From NCBI RefSeq assembly GCF_039888675.1, contig NZ_JBDQQR010000001.1:2232001-2296000 (forward strand): a DNA stretch of 64,000 nt, read 5' to 3'. Shown here piece after piece: positions 9,358 to 18,499 of this stretch. Source of the DNA: Mesorhizobium sp. CAU 1732 (lineage in GTDB: Bacteria > Pseudomonadota > Alphaproteobacteria > Rhizobiales > Rhizobiaceae). Position 1 is the first letter of the stretch. Each line of letters opens with the position of its first letter. Both the position numbers and the translations under genes were made by a program. The notes below the pieces were generated by a model, which had not been told where the DNA came from, did not search any database, and saw only the letters and a list, made by a program, of their open reading frames with translations.

Positions 9358-10489
9358 ATGCGCGCAGAAACCGAAAATCTCGTCGACGAAATCAAGCAGG
9401 CCATAAGCCTGCTGAGGAGGCATCTTTGACTGGGATCAGGCGCTGAAGCGACTTGATTACCTCAACATGCGCGCAGAGGACGGCGACCTCTGGAACGATC
9501 CGCAGGAAGCGCAGAAACTCATGCGCGAACGCCAGGGGCTCGAGGACGGCATTACGTCCATCAAGGGCCTGACGCAGGCGCTCAACGACAACATCGAGCT
9601 CATCGCCTTGGGCGAGGAAGAGGGCGACGCATCCATCGTCTCGGAAGCCGAAACCGCGATTCGTGCCCTGGGCGGCGAAATCAAGGCTCGTCAGATCGAG
9701 ACGCTGTTGTCGGGCGAAGCCGATTCCAACGACACCTATCTCGAAGTCCACGCCGGTGCGGGCGGTACGGAGAGCCAGGACTGGGCGAACATGCTGTTGC
9801 GCATGTATACCCGCTGGGCAGAACGTCGTGGCTTCAAGGTCGAGGTTCTGGAAGTCCATGACGGCGAAGAGGCGGGCATCAAGTCTGCGACGGTCGTCAT
9901 CAAGGGCCACAACGCCTATGGCTGGCTGAAGACCGAGTCGGGGGTCCACCGTCTGGTGCGCATCTCGCCCTACGATTCGAATGCGCGCCGACACACGTCG
10001 TTCGCAAGCGTATGGGTCTATCCCGTCGTGGACGATTCGATCCAGATCGACGTGTCCGAATCCGACGTCCGCATCGATACCTATCGCGCGTCCGGTTCAG
10101 GTGGGCAGCACATCAACACGACGGATTCCGCGGTGCGCATCACGCATATCGCGACCGGAATCGCGGTCGCCTGCCAGGCGGAGCGCTCCCAGCACAAGAA
10201 CCGCGCCAAGGCGTGGGAGATGCTGCGGTCACGTCTCTACGAGGAAGAGCTCAAGAAGCGCGAGGCCATCGCCAACGCGACCGAGGCCTCCAAGACCGAG
10301 ATCGGCTGGGGCCATCAGATCCGATCCTACGTGCTGCAGCCCTATCAGCTCGTGAAGGATCTGCGGACGGGCGTGGAAAGCACGAGCCCGCAGGACGTGC
10401 TGGATGGTAAGCTGGACGACTTCATGGAAGCCGCCCTCTCGCAACGCATCGAAGGCGGCGCGGGGGCAGAGATCGCGGATATCGATTGA
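9358..10489 (+). CDS. prfB: peptide chain release factor 2 (programmed +1 frameshift)
   Basis: RF2 releases nascent peptides at UGA and UAA. The 5' segment 9358-9426 encodes 23 residues (starting [16 protein letters not shown]) and hits an in-frame TGA at 9427. Reading resumes in the +1 frame at 9428, giving 376 residues in total (join 9358..9426, 9428..10489). The catalytic GGQ is at residues 248-250 in the run [20 protein letters not shown]. The stop-codon recognition tripeptide is SPY (in [15 protein letters not shown]), where E. coli has SPF. A single-frame gene caller would start at the internal ATG at 9467 and lose about 36 residues. It converges with the M23 peptidase gene. Confidence 0.95.
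9415..9430 (+). promoter_or_regulatory. prfB: prfB programmed +1 frameshift site
   Basis: AGGAGG-CAT-CTT-TGA-C: a full internal Shine-Dalgarno three bases before CTTTGAC, the canonical RF2 slippage sequence. tRNA-Leu slips from CUU to UUU when RF2 is scarce, so RF2 limits its own synthesis. Both elements are seen directly; the mechanism is established for this gene family. Confidence 0.95.
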
Positions 10490-10510
10490 TCTGGACCAGA
10501 CGTCGGCAGG

Positions 10511-11764
10511 CTACATCAGCTTGCCGACTGTCTTTCCGGCTTTCAGGAAGCGCAGCGGGTCCACAGGCGTCCCGTCGCGCCGCACTTCGTAGTGCAGATG
10601 CGGACCGGTCGAGCGGCCGGTCGAGCCGACCTCTCCGACGATGTCGCCGGTGTCGACGGTCTGGCCCTTCGTGACCAGAATCTTGCTCATATGCGCGTAG
10701 CGCGTCGTCAGGCCCTGGCCGTGGTCGATCTCGACCATGCGGCCATAGCCGCCGTTCCAGCCCGCTTTCACGACGGTCCCCGCGCCGGCACTCACGATGC
10801 TGGTCCCGGTCTTGGCGCGAAAGTCGATGCCGGCATGCATGGCTGGGCGCCGGATGATCGGGTCGCGGCGAATGCCGAAGCTGCTCGATACGGGTTTGCC
10901 GGGTGCAGGGTTGTGGATAGGCACGACCTTTGCGACTGCCTTGACGGCGTCGAGCTTGTTCATTGCATCGTCGAGTTCGCGCACACGCGCCTCGAAATAT
11001 TTGCCGCTTTCGACGGGCAGGAGCGGGCCGCCGATTCCGTCTTCGCCAAGGTCGAGGTCGACGGTGAGGCCGGCGGCTTCAAGGGCTTCCGCTATCTGGT
11101 CCGCCGTCTGATATGCATTTTCCGCCAATCCATCGAGGCCTTCGAGTTGCTCCGATTCGATGGCGCGCAACGACTGATTGATCGATACGAAGAGCCTGTC
11201 CGCCCGGTCCGCGGCACTTTCGAAGGTGTTGGCTTGCGGCCGGTTCGGCCAGTATGAGCTTGCCGTGCTGTCCGCGGTGATCGGCATGGACAGATCAGCC
11301 CGCAAATCCGGTTTCACGGCCGGAACGGGAGCATCGGTCGGAAGCTGCGCCGGGCTGCCTTTGACGCGCTCCAGCATAGGGCCGATGCGGCCGTGGCGCT
11401 GTGTGAGTTGCGACTGGCGGGCGAGGAGTTCGGAAACCTTGCTTTCGACGATCTGTTGGTCGAGCAACTGGCGGCTGGTGATGCGATCGACCTGCGCGCG
11501 CAGGAGCGAGATGCGATCCTCGTAGGCATGCTGCATGCGTGCCTGCCGCGCGGCCGATGCGCCGATGAGGTCGTCGCGCAGCACGAGATAGGACGTCGCG
11601 AGGAGATAGCCGACCGCGACCGCGGCCACTGCCGACCCCAGCAAGGCAGCCGCCAGAGGACGGATCGTAAAGTGCCTTATGTCGTCGCCGCGCGCGATGA
11701 TGACCGTATGCGGTTCCTTGCGTCTGCCGAAAACCGAAGCCTGCCGATAGTCTGTCACTGACAC
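10511..11764 (-). CDS. M23 family metallopeptidase (LytM/peptidoglycan endopeptidase), membrane-anchored
   Basis: A 417-residue inner-membrane protein. One transmembrane helix (about residues 35-55) is followed by a coiled-coil periplasmic segment (about 65-110, heptad-like DRISLLRAQVDRITSR). A C-terminal LytM domain has MHAGIDF (zinc His/Asp) and HLHYEV (second zinc motif), plus YGRMVEIDHGQGL. Both zinc motifs are complete, so it may be an active endopeptidase rather than an EnvC-like degenerate activator. The C-terminus (VDPLRFLKAGKTVG) is typical. About 40 bp upstream of the start is GTTAGGGTTAAC, a possible CtrA-type site. It converges on prfB with 21 bp between stops. Confidence 0.92.
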   Translation of the reverse strand: MSVTDYRQASVFGRRKEPHTVIIARGDDIRHFTIRPLAAALLGSAVAAVAVGYLLATSYLVLRDDLIGASAARQARMQHAYEDRISLLRAQVDRITSRQLLDQQIVESKVSELLARQSQLTQRHGRIGPMLERVKGSPAQLPTDAPVPAVKPDLRADLSMPITADSTASSYWPNRPQANTFESAADRADRLFVSINQSLRAIESEQLEGLDGLAENAYQTADQIAEALEAAGLTVDLDLGEDGIGGPLLPVESGKYFEARVRELDDAMNKLDAVKAVAKVVPIHNPAPGKPVSSSFGIRRDPIIRRPAMHAGIDFRAKTGTSIVSAGAGTVVKAGWNGGYGRMVEIDHGQGLTTRYAHMSKILVTKGQTVDTGDIVGEVGSTGRSTGPHLHYEVRRDGTPVDPLRFLKAGKTVGKLM

Positions 11765-11802
11765 ACCCGAACCGTAGAAAATCTATGGTCTGATTACACA
11801 AT

Positions 11803-11814
11803 GTTAGGGTTAAC
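11803..11814. promoter_or_regulatory. possible CtrA-like site upstream of the M23 peptidase gene
   Basis: GTTAGGGTTAAC, read on the minus strand as GTTAACCCTAAC, is a near-palindromic TTAA-type motif about 40 bp from the start codon. Spacing differs from the TTAA-N7-TTAA consensus, so confidence is low. Confidence 0.25.
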
Positions 11815-11853
11815 AAAGCTTTGCCCGTTGCGCGAATGAGGCATCTAAAACGA

Positions 11854-11881
11854 AAACGCCCCGGACGAGGCCGGGGCGTTT
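11854..11881 (-). terminator. rho-independent terminator downstream of the 24-residue protein gene
   Basis: AAACGCCCCGG / CCGGGGCGTTT, an 11-bp perfect stem. On the minus strand it is followed by a T-rich run (TTTTCGTTTT). It lies 18 bp after the stop of the small gene. Confidence 0.85.
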
Positions 11882-11899
11882 ATCGGGTCTGCGGGGTGA

Positions 11900-11974
11900 C
11901 TAGAAGAACAGCCAGAGCAGGATGATGATCGGGATCGGTATTCCGATCATCCACAAAAGAAGTCCGCGCAACAT
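11900..11974 (-). CDS. 24-residue hydrophobic membrane peptide
   Basis: Minus-strand ATG at 11974, reading MLRGLLLWMIGIPIPI and ending LLWLFF, stop TAG at 11900-11902. A perfect AGGAGG lies seven bases before the start and a strong terminator just after the stop. That bracketing argues for a real translated gene despite its length. It is one continuous transmembrane helix with a Pro-x-Pro kink (IPIPI) and one arginine near the N-terminus. I recognise the pattern as a small protein common in Rhizobiales genomes, but know no function. It lies between the M23 peptidase and peroxiredoxin genes on the same strand. Confidence 0.75.
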   Translation of the reverse strand: MLRGLLLWMIGIPIPIIILLWLFF

Positions 11975-12049
11975 GTTGCCTCCTGAGATCACGATTTCGT
12001 TGGTTCGTGTGGGCAACGCGATGCGAGAGCGATTTGTTCCCGATTTCGC

Positions 12050-12520
12050 TCAGCCTATGTCGTTTGCGGCGGCAAGCACCTCGGCGGCATGACCGGGCAC
12101 TTTTACCTTGTTCCAGATGCGGGCGATCCTGCCGTCCCTGTCGATGAGGAGTGTGGTGCGTTCGACGCCCATATATTTGCGTCCGTACATGCTCTTTTCG
12201 ACCCAGACGCCGTAGCGTTCGAGCGTCGTCTTGTCCTCGTCGGATGCAAGATCGACCGCAAGTGCATGTTTTTTCTTGAATTTATCATGGCTCTTCACGC
12301 CGTCCGGCGAAAGACCGACCAGCACCGCGCCGGCAGCATCGAAGTCGGGCTTGAGCGCGGTGAAATCGATCGCCTCCACGGTGCAGCCGCTGGTGTCGTC
12401 CTTCGGATAGAAGAACAGCACCACAATCTTGCCCCTATGGGCGGATAGCGACACCCGTGTGCCGCCATCGCCAGGCAGGTCGAAATCGGGCGCTTCGTCG
12501 CCGATCTTGATGTGTTCCAT
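12050..12520 (-). CDS. bcp: thioredoxin-dependent peroxiredoxin, Bcp/PrxQ family
   Basis: A 156-residue cytosolic thiol peroxidase that reduces H2O2 and organic hydroperoxides. The peroxidatic cysteine C46 is in the motif YPKDDTSGCTVEA, with the family's thioredoxin fold and VERTTLLIDRDGRI strand. The second (resolving) cysteine found five residues later in 2-Cys members such as E. coli Bcp is absent (I51), and there is no other cysteine in the protein. It must therefore work as a 1-Cys enzyme with an external thiol. Length is normal for the family. Confidence 0.93.
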   Translation of the reverse strand: MEHIKIGDEAPDFDLPGDGGTRVSLSAHRGKIVVLFFYPKDDTSGCTVEAIDFTALKPDFDAAGAVLVGLSPDGVKSHDKFKKKHALAVDLASDEDKTTLERYGVWVEKSMYGRKYMGVERTTLLIDRDGRIARIWNKVKVPGHAAEVLAAANDIG

Positions 12521-12611
12521 GCGGTCCCCCTTCCAGGTGGTTATGCTGTCGCGAACGGGGATATAGTAGCTTCGTCAGATTCGTCCATCACAGGAAACAG
12601 GCCCATCCGGC

Positions 12612-15600
12612 GTGCACAGTGAGGTTCCTCCCCACGAGAAGATCCGCTTTCGCCGCTGCGACATAGCGTGCCTGGATGATCTTCCCTCGGCTGTGCCCAA
12701 GGCCAAGCCAACTCTGTGGAGGACGGCTCCGCGCTGTGCGGCTAGAATGACGCTCGGCGCCGTGGCGGTGGTGACCGTGCTCGCTTTGCTTGTGTGTGCT
12801 GCAATCTGGAGCGGGATCGGCGACGAGAGGCTGCGTGTACAGGCACAATCCGCCGTCGCCTCCCTCGTCGGCGAAGACTTCGATGCACGCATACGCGCCA
12901 CCCGTATTTCGCTCGGAGATTTGGGCCGCCCGACGCTCGAAGTCAGCGATGCCCGTCTTGTGTCGGCCGATGAGGGCAGGGAGGCCATGGCGGTCGGCTA
13001 TATGCGCTTCGGCCTCCGCATCTTCCCGCTCATCCGAGGCGAAACCAAGCTCGGCAACGTCCAGATCGGCGACGCGCGCATCGAGCTTGCGGCCATGCCA
13101 CGCACGGATGGCGGTATCGGCCTTGCGATCTTCGACGAAGGCGGGCTGATCGACCCGGACGCGGTCATCGCGGCGCTCTTCGAAGGCGCGCAGCGCATCA
13201 TCGGCTCGACCGGGCGAAGCGACGTCGATCACATCTCCTTCGAGAATGTCGAGATCGCTCTGGGAGCCGGTGCCGACGCCAATCCCCTTCATATCCGTCA
13301 GGCCGTCTTCCGTGGCAGCCCGTCCGGCGAATTGTCCGTGACGGCGACGATCGAAGTCGGGGGCCGCATCGCCACGATCGATGGCGAGGCCGCACGCGAC
13401 GCCCGGACCGGCCTGATCCGGACGCTGTCCGTCCGCCTGGATGCATCGGGCGAGGACGAGATGGCGGTCGAGCCCGACGCCGTCGATGACGGCCGCGCAT
13501 TCTCGTCGGCGTCGCTCGCCATCGCCGGCACACAGCGCGCAGAGGGCGATGTCTTCGACATTTCCGGGCGCATCGCCGGCCTGGACATCAAATTGGGCAA
13601 CAATGACAGGATCGTCGGCGACATCGATCTCAAGGCGGCCGCGGTTCATGGCACCGGAAAACTCGAGATCGATGCGCTTCGGGTGGCCACCGGCCGATCG
13701 ACCTGGAATTTCCATGGCGCAATCGGCCCGACGCCTGCATCCGCCGCGCCGGACGGCAAGCACAGCTATCGCTTCGAACTGGTGAGTGACGGGTCGGTGA
13801 TCGCGCCCGCAGGTTCGCCCGAGCCCGCGCTGGAGGCGGTCGCTCGTATCGCGGGGCACTTGAACCCCGATGCGTCCCTGCTGACGCTCGAGGATATCGG
13901 GGTGCGCTCGCGCCAGGGCGAGTTGCGCGGAAACGCGGCAATCGCGCGCGTTGAGGGAAAGACGCCCGGCATAAATCTGCGGCTCTCCGTCGATGACATG
14001 CCTGTCAGTCAGGTCAAGCAGCTTTGGCCGTGGTTCGCAGCGCCGGGCGCGCGCAACTGGGTGCTGGCAAACATCTATGGCGGTCTCGTCGGGGAGGGCA
14101 GTCTGGAACTCGACGTGCCGCCCGGACGCATGGGCAATGGCATTCCTTTTGGTGCGGACGAGATATTCGGCGCGTTCACGATCAGCGGTACGCGTTTCGA
14201 CGTGGCAGGCCGCATCCCGCCCGTCAGGGACAGCAACGGCTCCGTCGATTTTCGCGGCACGGATATCGATGTCGCGCTGCAAAGCGGCACGGTCTTCATG
14301 CCGGGCGGCCGCACGGTGGCCGCGAGCGGCGGAACCCTCACGATCCGCGACGTGCACATGCAGCCTGTGATCGGCAAGTTGAACATCAATGTCGCGGGCG
14401 ACGCGGATGCCGTCATGCAACTGGCGAGCTACGACCCGATCAATGTCGACCGCTTCATCGACATCCAGCCAGACGAGATAGAGGGCAAGGTTTCTGGCCT
14501 GGTGGTCGCCGACATCCCGCTCCAGCGCAACATCTCGGCAGAGAACCTCGCCTGGCGCGTCGAGCTGTCCTACACCGATCTCGATCTTGCCAAACCGTTC
14601 GAAGGGCAGGTGGTGAGCGATGCAGCGGGCACGATCAAGGTCGACCCGCGCAGCGCCGTCATCGACGCGAAAGCGCGTCTGAACGGCGCGCCCGCAACGC
14701 TCAGCCTCGTGGAGCCGCTCGGCCAGAGCACGGTTGCGCGCGCGCGCCGCGTGGCGCTTCAACTGGACGACAAGGCGCGCGCTGCGATAGCGCCGGGCTT
14801 GAACACGCTTCTCTCGGGGACGACCGAGGTCGAGCTCGACGATGCCTCGAAGGATCGCCGCCTGATCACCGCCAGCCTCGACCGGGCGACGTTGACCATT
14901 CCATGGGTGGGATGGAGCAAGGGCAACGGTGTCGGAGGCGATGTAGCCTTTGCGATGAAGACGGACGGTAACCGCATCGACCTGACCGACTTCAAGCTCA
15001 GCGGAGACACGTTCGGGGCGACCGGCGCGCTGGCGCTGGTGGGCGGAAACGTCGTGAGTGCACGTTTTCCGTCGGCAAGCCTCAATCGCGGCGATGATTT
15101 CTCGTTCGACATGGTCGCCAAGGGCAAGGGCTACGCGATCACCATTCGCGGGCAGAGCATCGACGCGCGGTCGATCGTAAAACTCTACGCGGCGGACGCG
15201 AAGGGCGGCACGGCTGCCGGCGGCAAGCCTGTGCCCGTGTCGATCGACATGGAGGTCGCGTCGCTCGTCGGTTTCCACGGCGCGACGTTCCGGAACGTGA
15301 AGTTGAACTATTCCGGCACGGGCGCGCGCACGGACGTGCTGGAATTCAACGCAACGACCCCGGAGGGGCGTCCGGTGACGTTCCGGGACGGCCGCGATGG
15401 AGACACGCGCAGGGTCGAGATGCGATCCGGCGACGCCGGCACATTGCTCCGGTTCCTCGACCTCTACGAGAACATGGAAGGTGGCGACATCACGCTGGCA
15501 CTTGCCGGGCGCGGTGACGGCCCGTTGAGCGGCCGCGTGGATGCGCGCGATTTCTGGCTGGTCAACGAGCCCAGGCTGAGCTCGATCGTGTCGACCGCGC

Positions 15601-16004
15601 CGGCGCAAAGCGGGCGCTCGCTGAACCAGGCTGTGCGCGGTGAGATCGATACGTCACGCGTGCAGTTCGAGCAGGGCTACTCGCAAATCGAAAAGGGGGT
15701 CGGCTATCTCTCCCTCGATTCAGGCGTGCTGCGCGGGCCGCTTGTCGGCGCGACCTATCAGGGGATGCTCTACGATCGGGCCGGCAACATGGCGATGACC
15801 GGCACGTTCATGCCGGCATACGGCCTCAACCGCATCTTTGGCGAGATTCCGCTGATCGGCCAGATCCTCGGCAATGGCCGCGACCGTGGCTTGATCGGCA
15901 TAACCTTCCGCGTGGCGGGAAGCACGCAGAACCCTCAACTCGAGGTGAACCCGCTATCGGTGATCGCGCCCGGCATCTTCCGCTCGGTCTTCGAATACAG
16001 GTAG
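12612..16004 (+). CDS. DUF3971/AsmA-like C-terminal domain protein (YhdP/TamB-type large periplasmic protein)
   Basis: A 1130-residue protein with one transmembrane segment (about residues 46-66, LGAVAVVTVLALLVCAAIW). A very long beta-rich periplasmic region follows, resembling DUF3971 (middle) and AsmA-like C-terminal modules. The end, IFGEIPLIGQILGNGRDRGLIGITFRV, is characteristic of the YhdP family. Members of this superfamily form hydrophobic grooves that carry phospholipids between the membranes; applying that role here is by family analogy. The GTG start at 12612 is the longest option; residues 1-40 before the helix are not hydrophobic and could be overcalled. It converges with tyrS, 13 bp apart. 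Confidence 0.85.
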   Translation: MHSEVPPHEKIRFRRCDIACLDDLPSAVPKAKPTLWRTAPRCAARMTLGAVAVVTVLALLVCAAIWSGIGDERLRVQAQSAVASLVGEDFDARIRATRISLGDLGRPTLEVSDARLVSADEGREAMAVGYMRFGLRIFPLIRGETKLGNVQIGDARIELAAMPRTDGGIGLAIFDEGGLIDPDAVIAALFEGAQRIIGSTGRSDVDHISFENVEIALGAGADANPLHIRQAVFRGSPSGELSVTATIEVGGRIATIDGEAARDARTGLIRTLSVRLDASGEDEMAVEPDAVDDGRAFSSASLAIAGTQRAEGDVFDISGRIAGLDIKLGNNDRIVGDIDLKAAAVHGTGKLEIDALRVATGRSTWNFHGAIGPTPASAAPDGKHSYRFELVSDGSVIAPAGSPEPALEAVARIAGHLNPDASLLTLEDIGVRSRQGELRGNAAIARVEGKTPGINLRLSVDDMPVSQVKQLWPWFAAPGARNWVLANIYGGLVGEGSLELDVPPGRMGNGIPFGADEIFGAFTISGTRFDVAGRIPPVRDSNGSVDFRGTDIDVALQSGTVFMPGGRTVAASGGTLTIRDVHMQPVIGKLNINVAGDADAVMQLASYDPINVDRFIDIQPDEIEGKVSGLVVADIPLQRNISAENLAWRVELSYTDLDLAKPFEGQVVSDAAGTIKVDPRSAVIDAKARLNGAPATLSLVEPLGQSTVARARRVALQLDDKARAAIAPGLNTLLSGTTEVELDDASKDRRLITASLDRATLTIPWVGWSKGNGVGGDVAFAMKTDGNRIDLTDFKLSGDTFGATGALALVGGNVVSARFPSASLNRGDDFSFDMVAKGKGYAITIRGQSIDARSIVKLYAADAKGGTAAGGKPVPVSIDMEVASLVGFHGATFRNVKLNYSGTGARTDVLEFNATTPEGRPVTFRDGRDGDTRRVEMRSGDAGTLLRFLDLYENMEGGDITLALAGRGDGPLSGRVDARDFWLVNEPRLSSIVSTAPAQSGRSLNQAVRGEIDTSRVQFEQGYSQIEKGVGYLSLDSGVLRGPLVGATYQGMLYDRAGNMAMTGTFMPAYGLNRIFGEIPLIGQILGNGRDRGLIGITFRVAGSTQNPQLEVNPLSVIAPGIFRSVFEYR

Positions 16005-16017
16005 CTTGGTGCGCCGG

Positions 16018-17271
16018 TCAGACCGGGCGCAGCAGCACGTGCTTCTTCTTCCCCATCGACACCTTCAGGACGCCTTCGGAGGTCAGCGCATCCTCGGTAA
16101 CGTTGAGGCGATCGTCGGAGATCGCTTCGTCGTTGAGGCGAACGCCGCCGCCCTGAACCTGCCGCCGCGCCTCACCGTTCGAGGCTGCGAGCCCTGCGCG
16201 GACCACCAAAGCGAGAATGCCCATGCCGGCGGCAAGCTCGGCGGCGGCGATCTCGATGGTCGGCAGGCTTTCCGACAATGCGCCTTCCTCGAAGGTCTTG
16301 CGCGCGGTTTCCGCCGCCTGGTCCGCCGCCACACGCCCATGCAGCATCGCCGTGATCTCGGTCGCGAGCACCTTTTTGGCGTCGTTGATCTCCGAGCCGC
16401 CAAGCGCCTCCAGCCGCGCGACTTCGTCGAGCGGCAGCGTCGTGTAGAGCTTGAGGAAGCGACCGACATCGGCATCCTCGGTATTGCGCCAGTATTGCCA
16501 GAACTCGTAGGCCGAGAGCATGTCGGGGTTGAGCCAGACGGCGCCGTTGAGCGATTTGCCCATCTTGGCGCCGGACGCCGTGATCAGGAGCGGGGAAGTC
16601 AGGGCGTAGAGCTGCGGCGTCCCCATGCGGTGACCGAGATCGATACCGCTGACGATGTTGCCCCATTGGTCCGAGCCGCCCATCTGCAGGCGTGTATCGT
16701 AGCGCCTGTTGAGCTCCACGAAATCGTAGGCTTGCAGCACCATGTAGTTGAATTCGAGGAACGACAGCGACTGCTGCCGGTCGAGCCGCAGCTTCACGCT
16801 GTCGAAGGAGAGCATGCGGTTGACCGAGAAATGCGCGCCGACGTCACGGAGGAATTCGAGATAGTTGAGCTTGCGCAGCCAGTCGCCATTGTCGACCATC
16901 AACGCGTCACGCGGGCCATCGCCGAACGTCAGGTAGTTGGAGAAGACCTTCTTGATGGACGCGATGTTCGACGCGATCGTGTCGAGTGTCATCAGCTTGC
17001 GCGCCTCGTCCTTGAAGGACGGGTCGCCGACCATGCCGGTCCCGCCACCCATCAGGGCGACAGGGCGGTGCCCGGTCTGCTGCATCCAGTGCAGCATCAT
17101 GATCTGGATCAGGCCGCCAGCATGCAGGCTCGGCGCCGTCGGGTCGAAGCCGATATAGGCTGTCACGGTTTCCTTCGCGAAGAGATCGTCGAGGCCGGTT
17201 TCATCCGAAATCTGGTGGATGAAGCCGCGTTCGGACAAGGTGCGCAGGAAATCGGACTTGAAGGCGGGCAT
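16018..17271 (-). CDS. tyrS: tyrosyl-tRNA synthetase
   Basis: A 417-residue class I aminoacyl-tRNA synthetase charging tRNA-Tyr (the cognate tRNA-Tyr is at 34750). [16 protein letters not shown] contains the HIGH-equivalent [19 protein letters not shown] is the KMSKS loop. [16 protein letters not shown] and the SDQWGNI tyrosine-binding segment are intact. A C-terminal S4 RNA-binding domain is seen near residues 345-410 ([20 protein letters not shown]). It is divergent from anmK. Confidence 0.97.
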   Translation of the reverse strand: MPAFKSDFLRTLSERGFIHQISDETGLDDLFAKETVTAYIGFDPTAPSLHAGGLIQIMMLHWMQQTGHRPVALMGGGTGMVGDPSFKDEARKLMTLDTIASNIASIKKVFSNYLTFGDGPRDALMVDNGDWLRKLNYLEFLRDVGAHFSVNRMLSFDSVKLRLDRQQSLSFLEFNYMVLQAYDFVELNRRYDTRLQMGGSDQWGNIVSGIDLGHRMGTPQLYALTSPLLITASGAKMGKSLNGAVWLNPDMLSAYEFWQYWRNTEDADVGRFLKLYTTLPLDEVARLEALGGSEINDAKKVLATEITAMLHGRVAADQAAETARKTFEEGALSESLPTIEIAAAELAAGMGILALVVRAGLAASNGEARRQVQGGGVRLNDEAISDDRLNVTEDALTSEGVLKVSMGKKKHVLLRPV

Positions 17272-17375
17272 TGTCTTGGCTTTCTGATGGCGTCTTGGGC
17301 CGCGCGCGCCGATGGCGCGCCGACGCGTGCGCCTTTAGCATCCCGAACACGAGAATCACAAGGAAAAGGCGCCCG

Positions 17376-18494
17376 ATGACGCTGACTTGCGCGATTGGAC
17401 TGATGAGCGGAACGTCAATGGACGGCATCGACCTGGCTGTCGTCGCCACGGATGGCGAAGGCGACGTGCGGCGCGGTCCGAGCGCCTTCACGCCTTACGA
17501 AGCGGCATTTCGGCGGCGCATCGAGGCGGCGCTGAACGGTGCCAAAGCGATCCAGCGGCGCGATGAGCGGCCCGGTGATCTTGGCGAACTGGAACGCGAA
17601 CTGACACTGCGCCACGCCCGCGCGGTCCGATCCTTCATGCAGGAAAACCCGCAGATCAGGCCCGAACTGATCGGTTTCCATGGTCAGACCGTTCTGCATC
17701 GGCCGGAGCAGGCATTGACCGTGCAACTGGGCGACGGTGCGTTGCTCGCATGCGAAACCGGGCTGTCCGTGGTCTACGACATGCGCGCCAACGATATGGT
17801 GCATGGCGGGCAGGGCGCGCCGCTCGTGCCGGCCTACCACGCGGCGCTGGCCGCTTCGCTGCCGGTGGCGTGGCGTCGGTTTCCGGTCTGCTTCGTGAAC
17901 ATCGGTGGCATCTCGAACGTCACCTTCGTGCCGCAGCACGGGGACCCGGTCGCATTCGACAGCGGTCCTGGCAATGCGTTGATCGATCAATGGGTATCCC
18001 GCCAGGGCGGCGTGCCGTACGACGCCGATGGTATGATCGCCAGCGAGGGCGGAATCATTCGGACGGTCGTTGGCGCCTATATGGCCACGCCGTTTTTCGA
18101 AAAACCTTTGCCAAAGTCGCTTGATCGCAATGACTTCGCACTGGATCTTGCAGCAGGACTGGAACTGTCCGACGGCGCAAGAACGCTTGCAGCGGTGTCG
18201 GCCGAGGCCATCCTCGCGGCAACCCGGCATATGCCGGCTGCGCCGAAGCTCTGGATTGTCTGCGGCGGCGGGCGCAAGAACCCGCACATCGTCGCCGATC
18301 TGCGCGCAGGTGCGGTCGCCTCTGGCGCCGACGTTATTCTAGCGGAAGACGCTAACCTCGACGGCGACGCGATGGAAGCCGAGGCATGGGCCTATCTGGC
18401 GGTGAGATCCCGGCGTGGCCTTCCGCTCACCTTTCCGACAACGACCGGTTGTCGGGAAGCGGTGAGCGGTGGCCTGTACGCGGCCGGCGTCTGA
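17376..18494 (+). CDS. anmK: anhydro-N-acetylmuramic acid kinase
   Basis: A 372-residue ASKHA-fold kinase that opens and phosphorylates 1,6-anhydro-MurNAc to MurNAc-6-phosphate in peptidoglycan recycling. Signatures are [16 protein letters not shown] at the N-terminus, [29 protein letters not shown] and CGGGRKNP. The ATG at 17376 is preceded by AAGGA about ten bases away; the in-frame extension to 17271 overlaps tyrS and looks non-coding. It fits the cell-wall theme of this part of the window. The stop is five bases from the convergent DUF1508 gene. Confidence 0.96.
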   Translation: MTLTCAIGLMSGTSMDGIDLAVVATDGEGDVRRGPSAFTPYEAAFRRRIEAALNGAKAIQRRDERPGDLGELERELTLRHARAVRSFMQENPQIRPELIGFHGQTVLHRPEQALTVQLGDGALLACETGLSVVYDMRANDMVHGGQGAPLVPAYHAALAASLPVAWRRFPVCFVNIGGISNVTFVPQHGDPVAFDSGPGNALIDQWVSRQGGVPYDADGMIASEGGIIRTVVGAYMATPFFEKPLPKSLDRNDFALDLAAGLELSDGARTLAAVSAEAILAATRHMPAAPKLWIVCGGGRKNPHIVADLRAGAVASGADVILAEDANLDGDAMEAEAWAYLAVRSRRGLPLTFPTTTGCREAVSGGLYAAGV

Positions 18495-18499
18495 CGAGA

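Noticed and set aside
6642..9404. 920-codon minus-strand open frame opposite the PBP1A gene
   Set aside because: The + strand encodes all PBP1A motifs; the minus product is low complexity.
12588..15608. 1006-codon minus-strand open frame opposite the DUF3971 gene
   Set aside because: Composition is typical of an antisense shadow; the + strand frame has a transmembrane start and family-like C-terminus.
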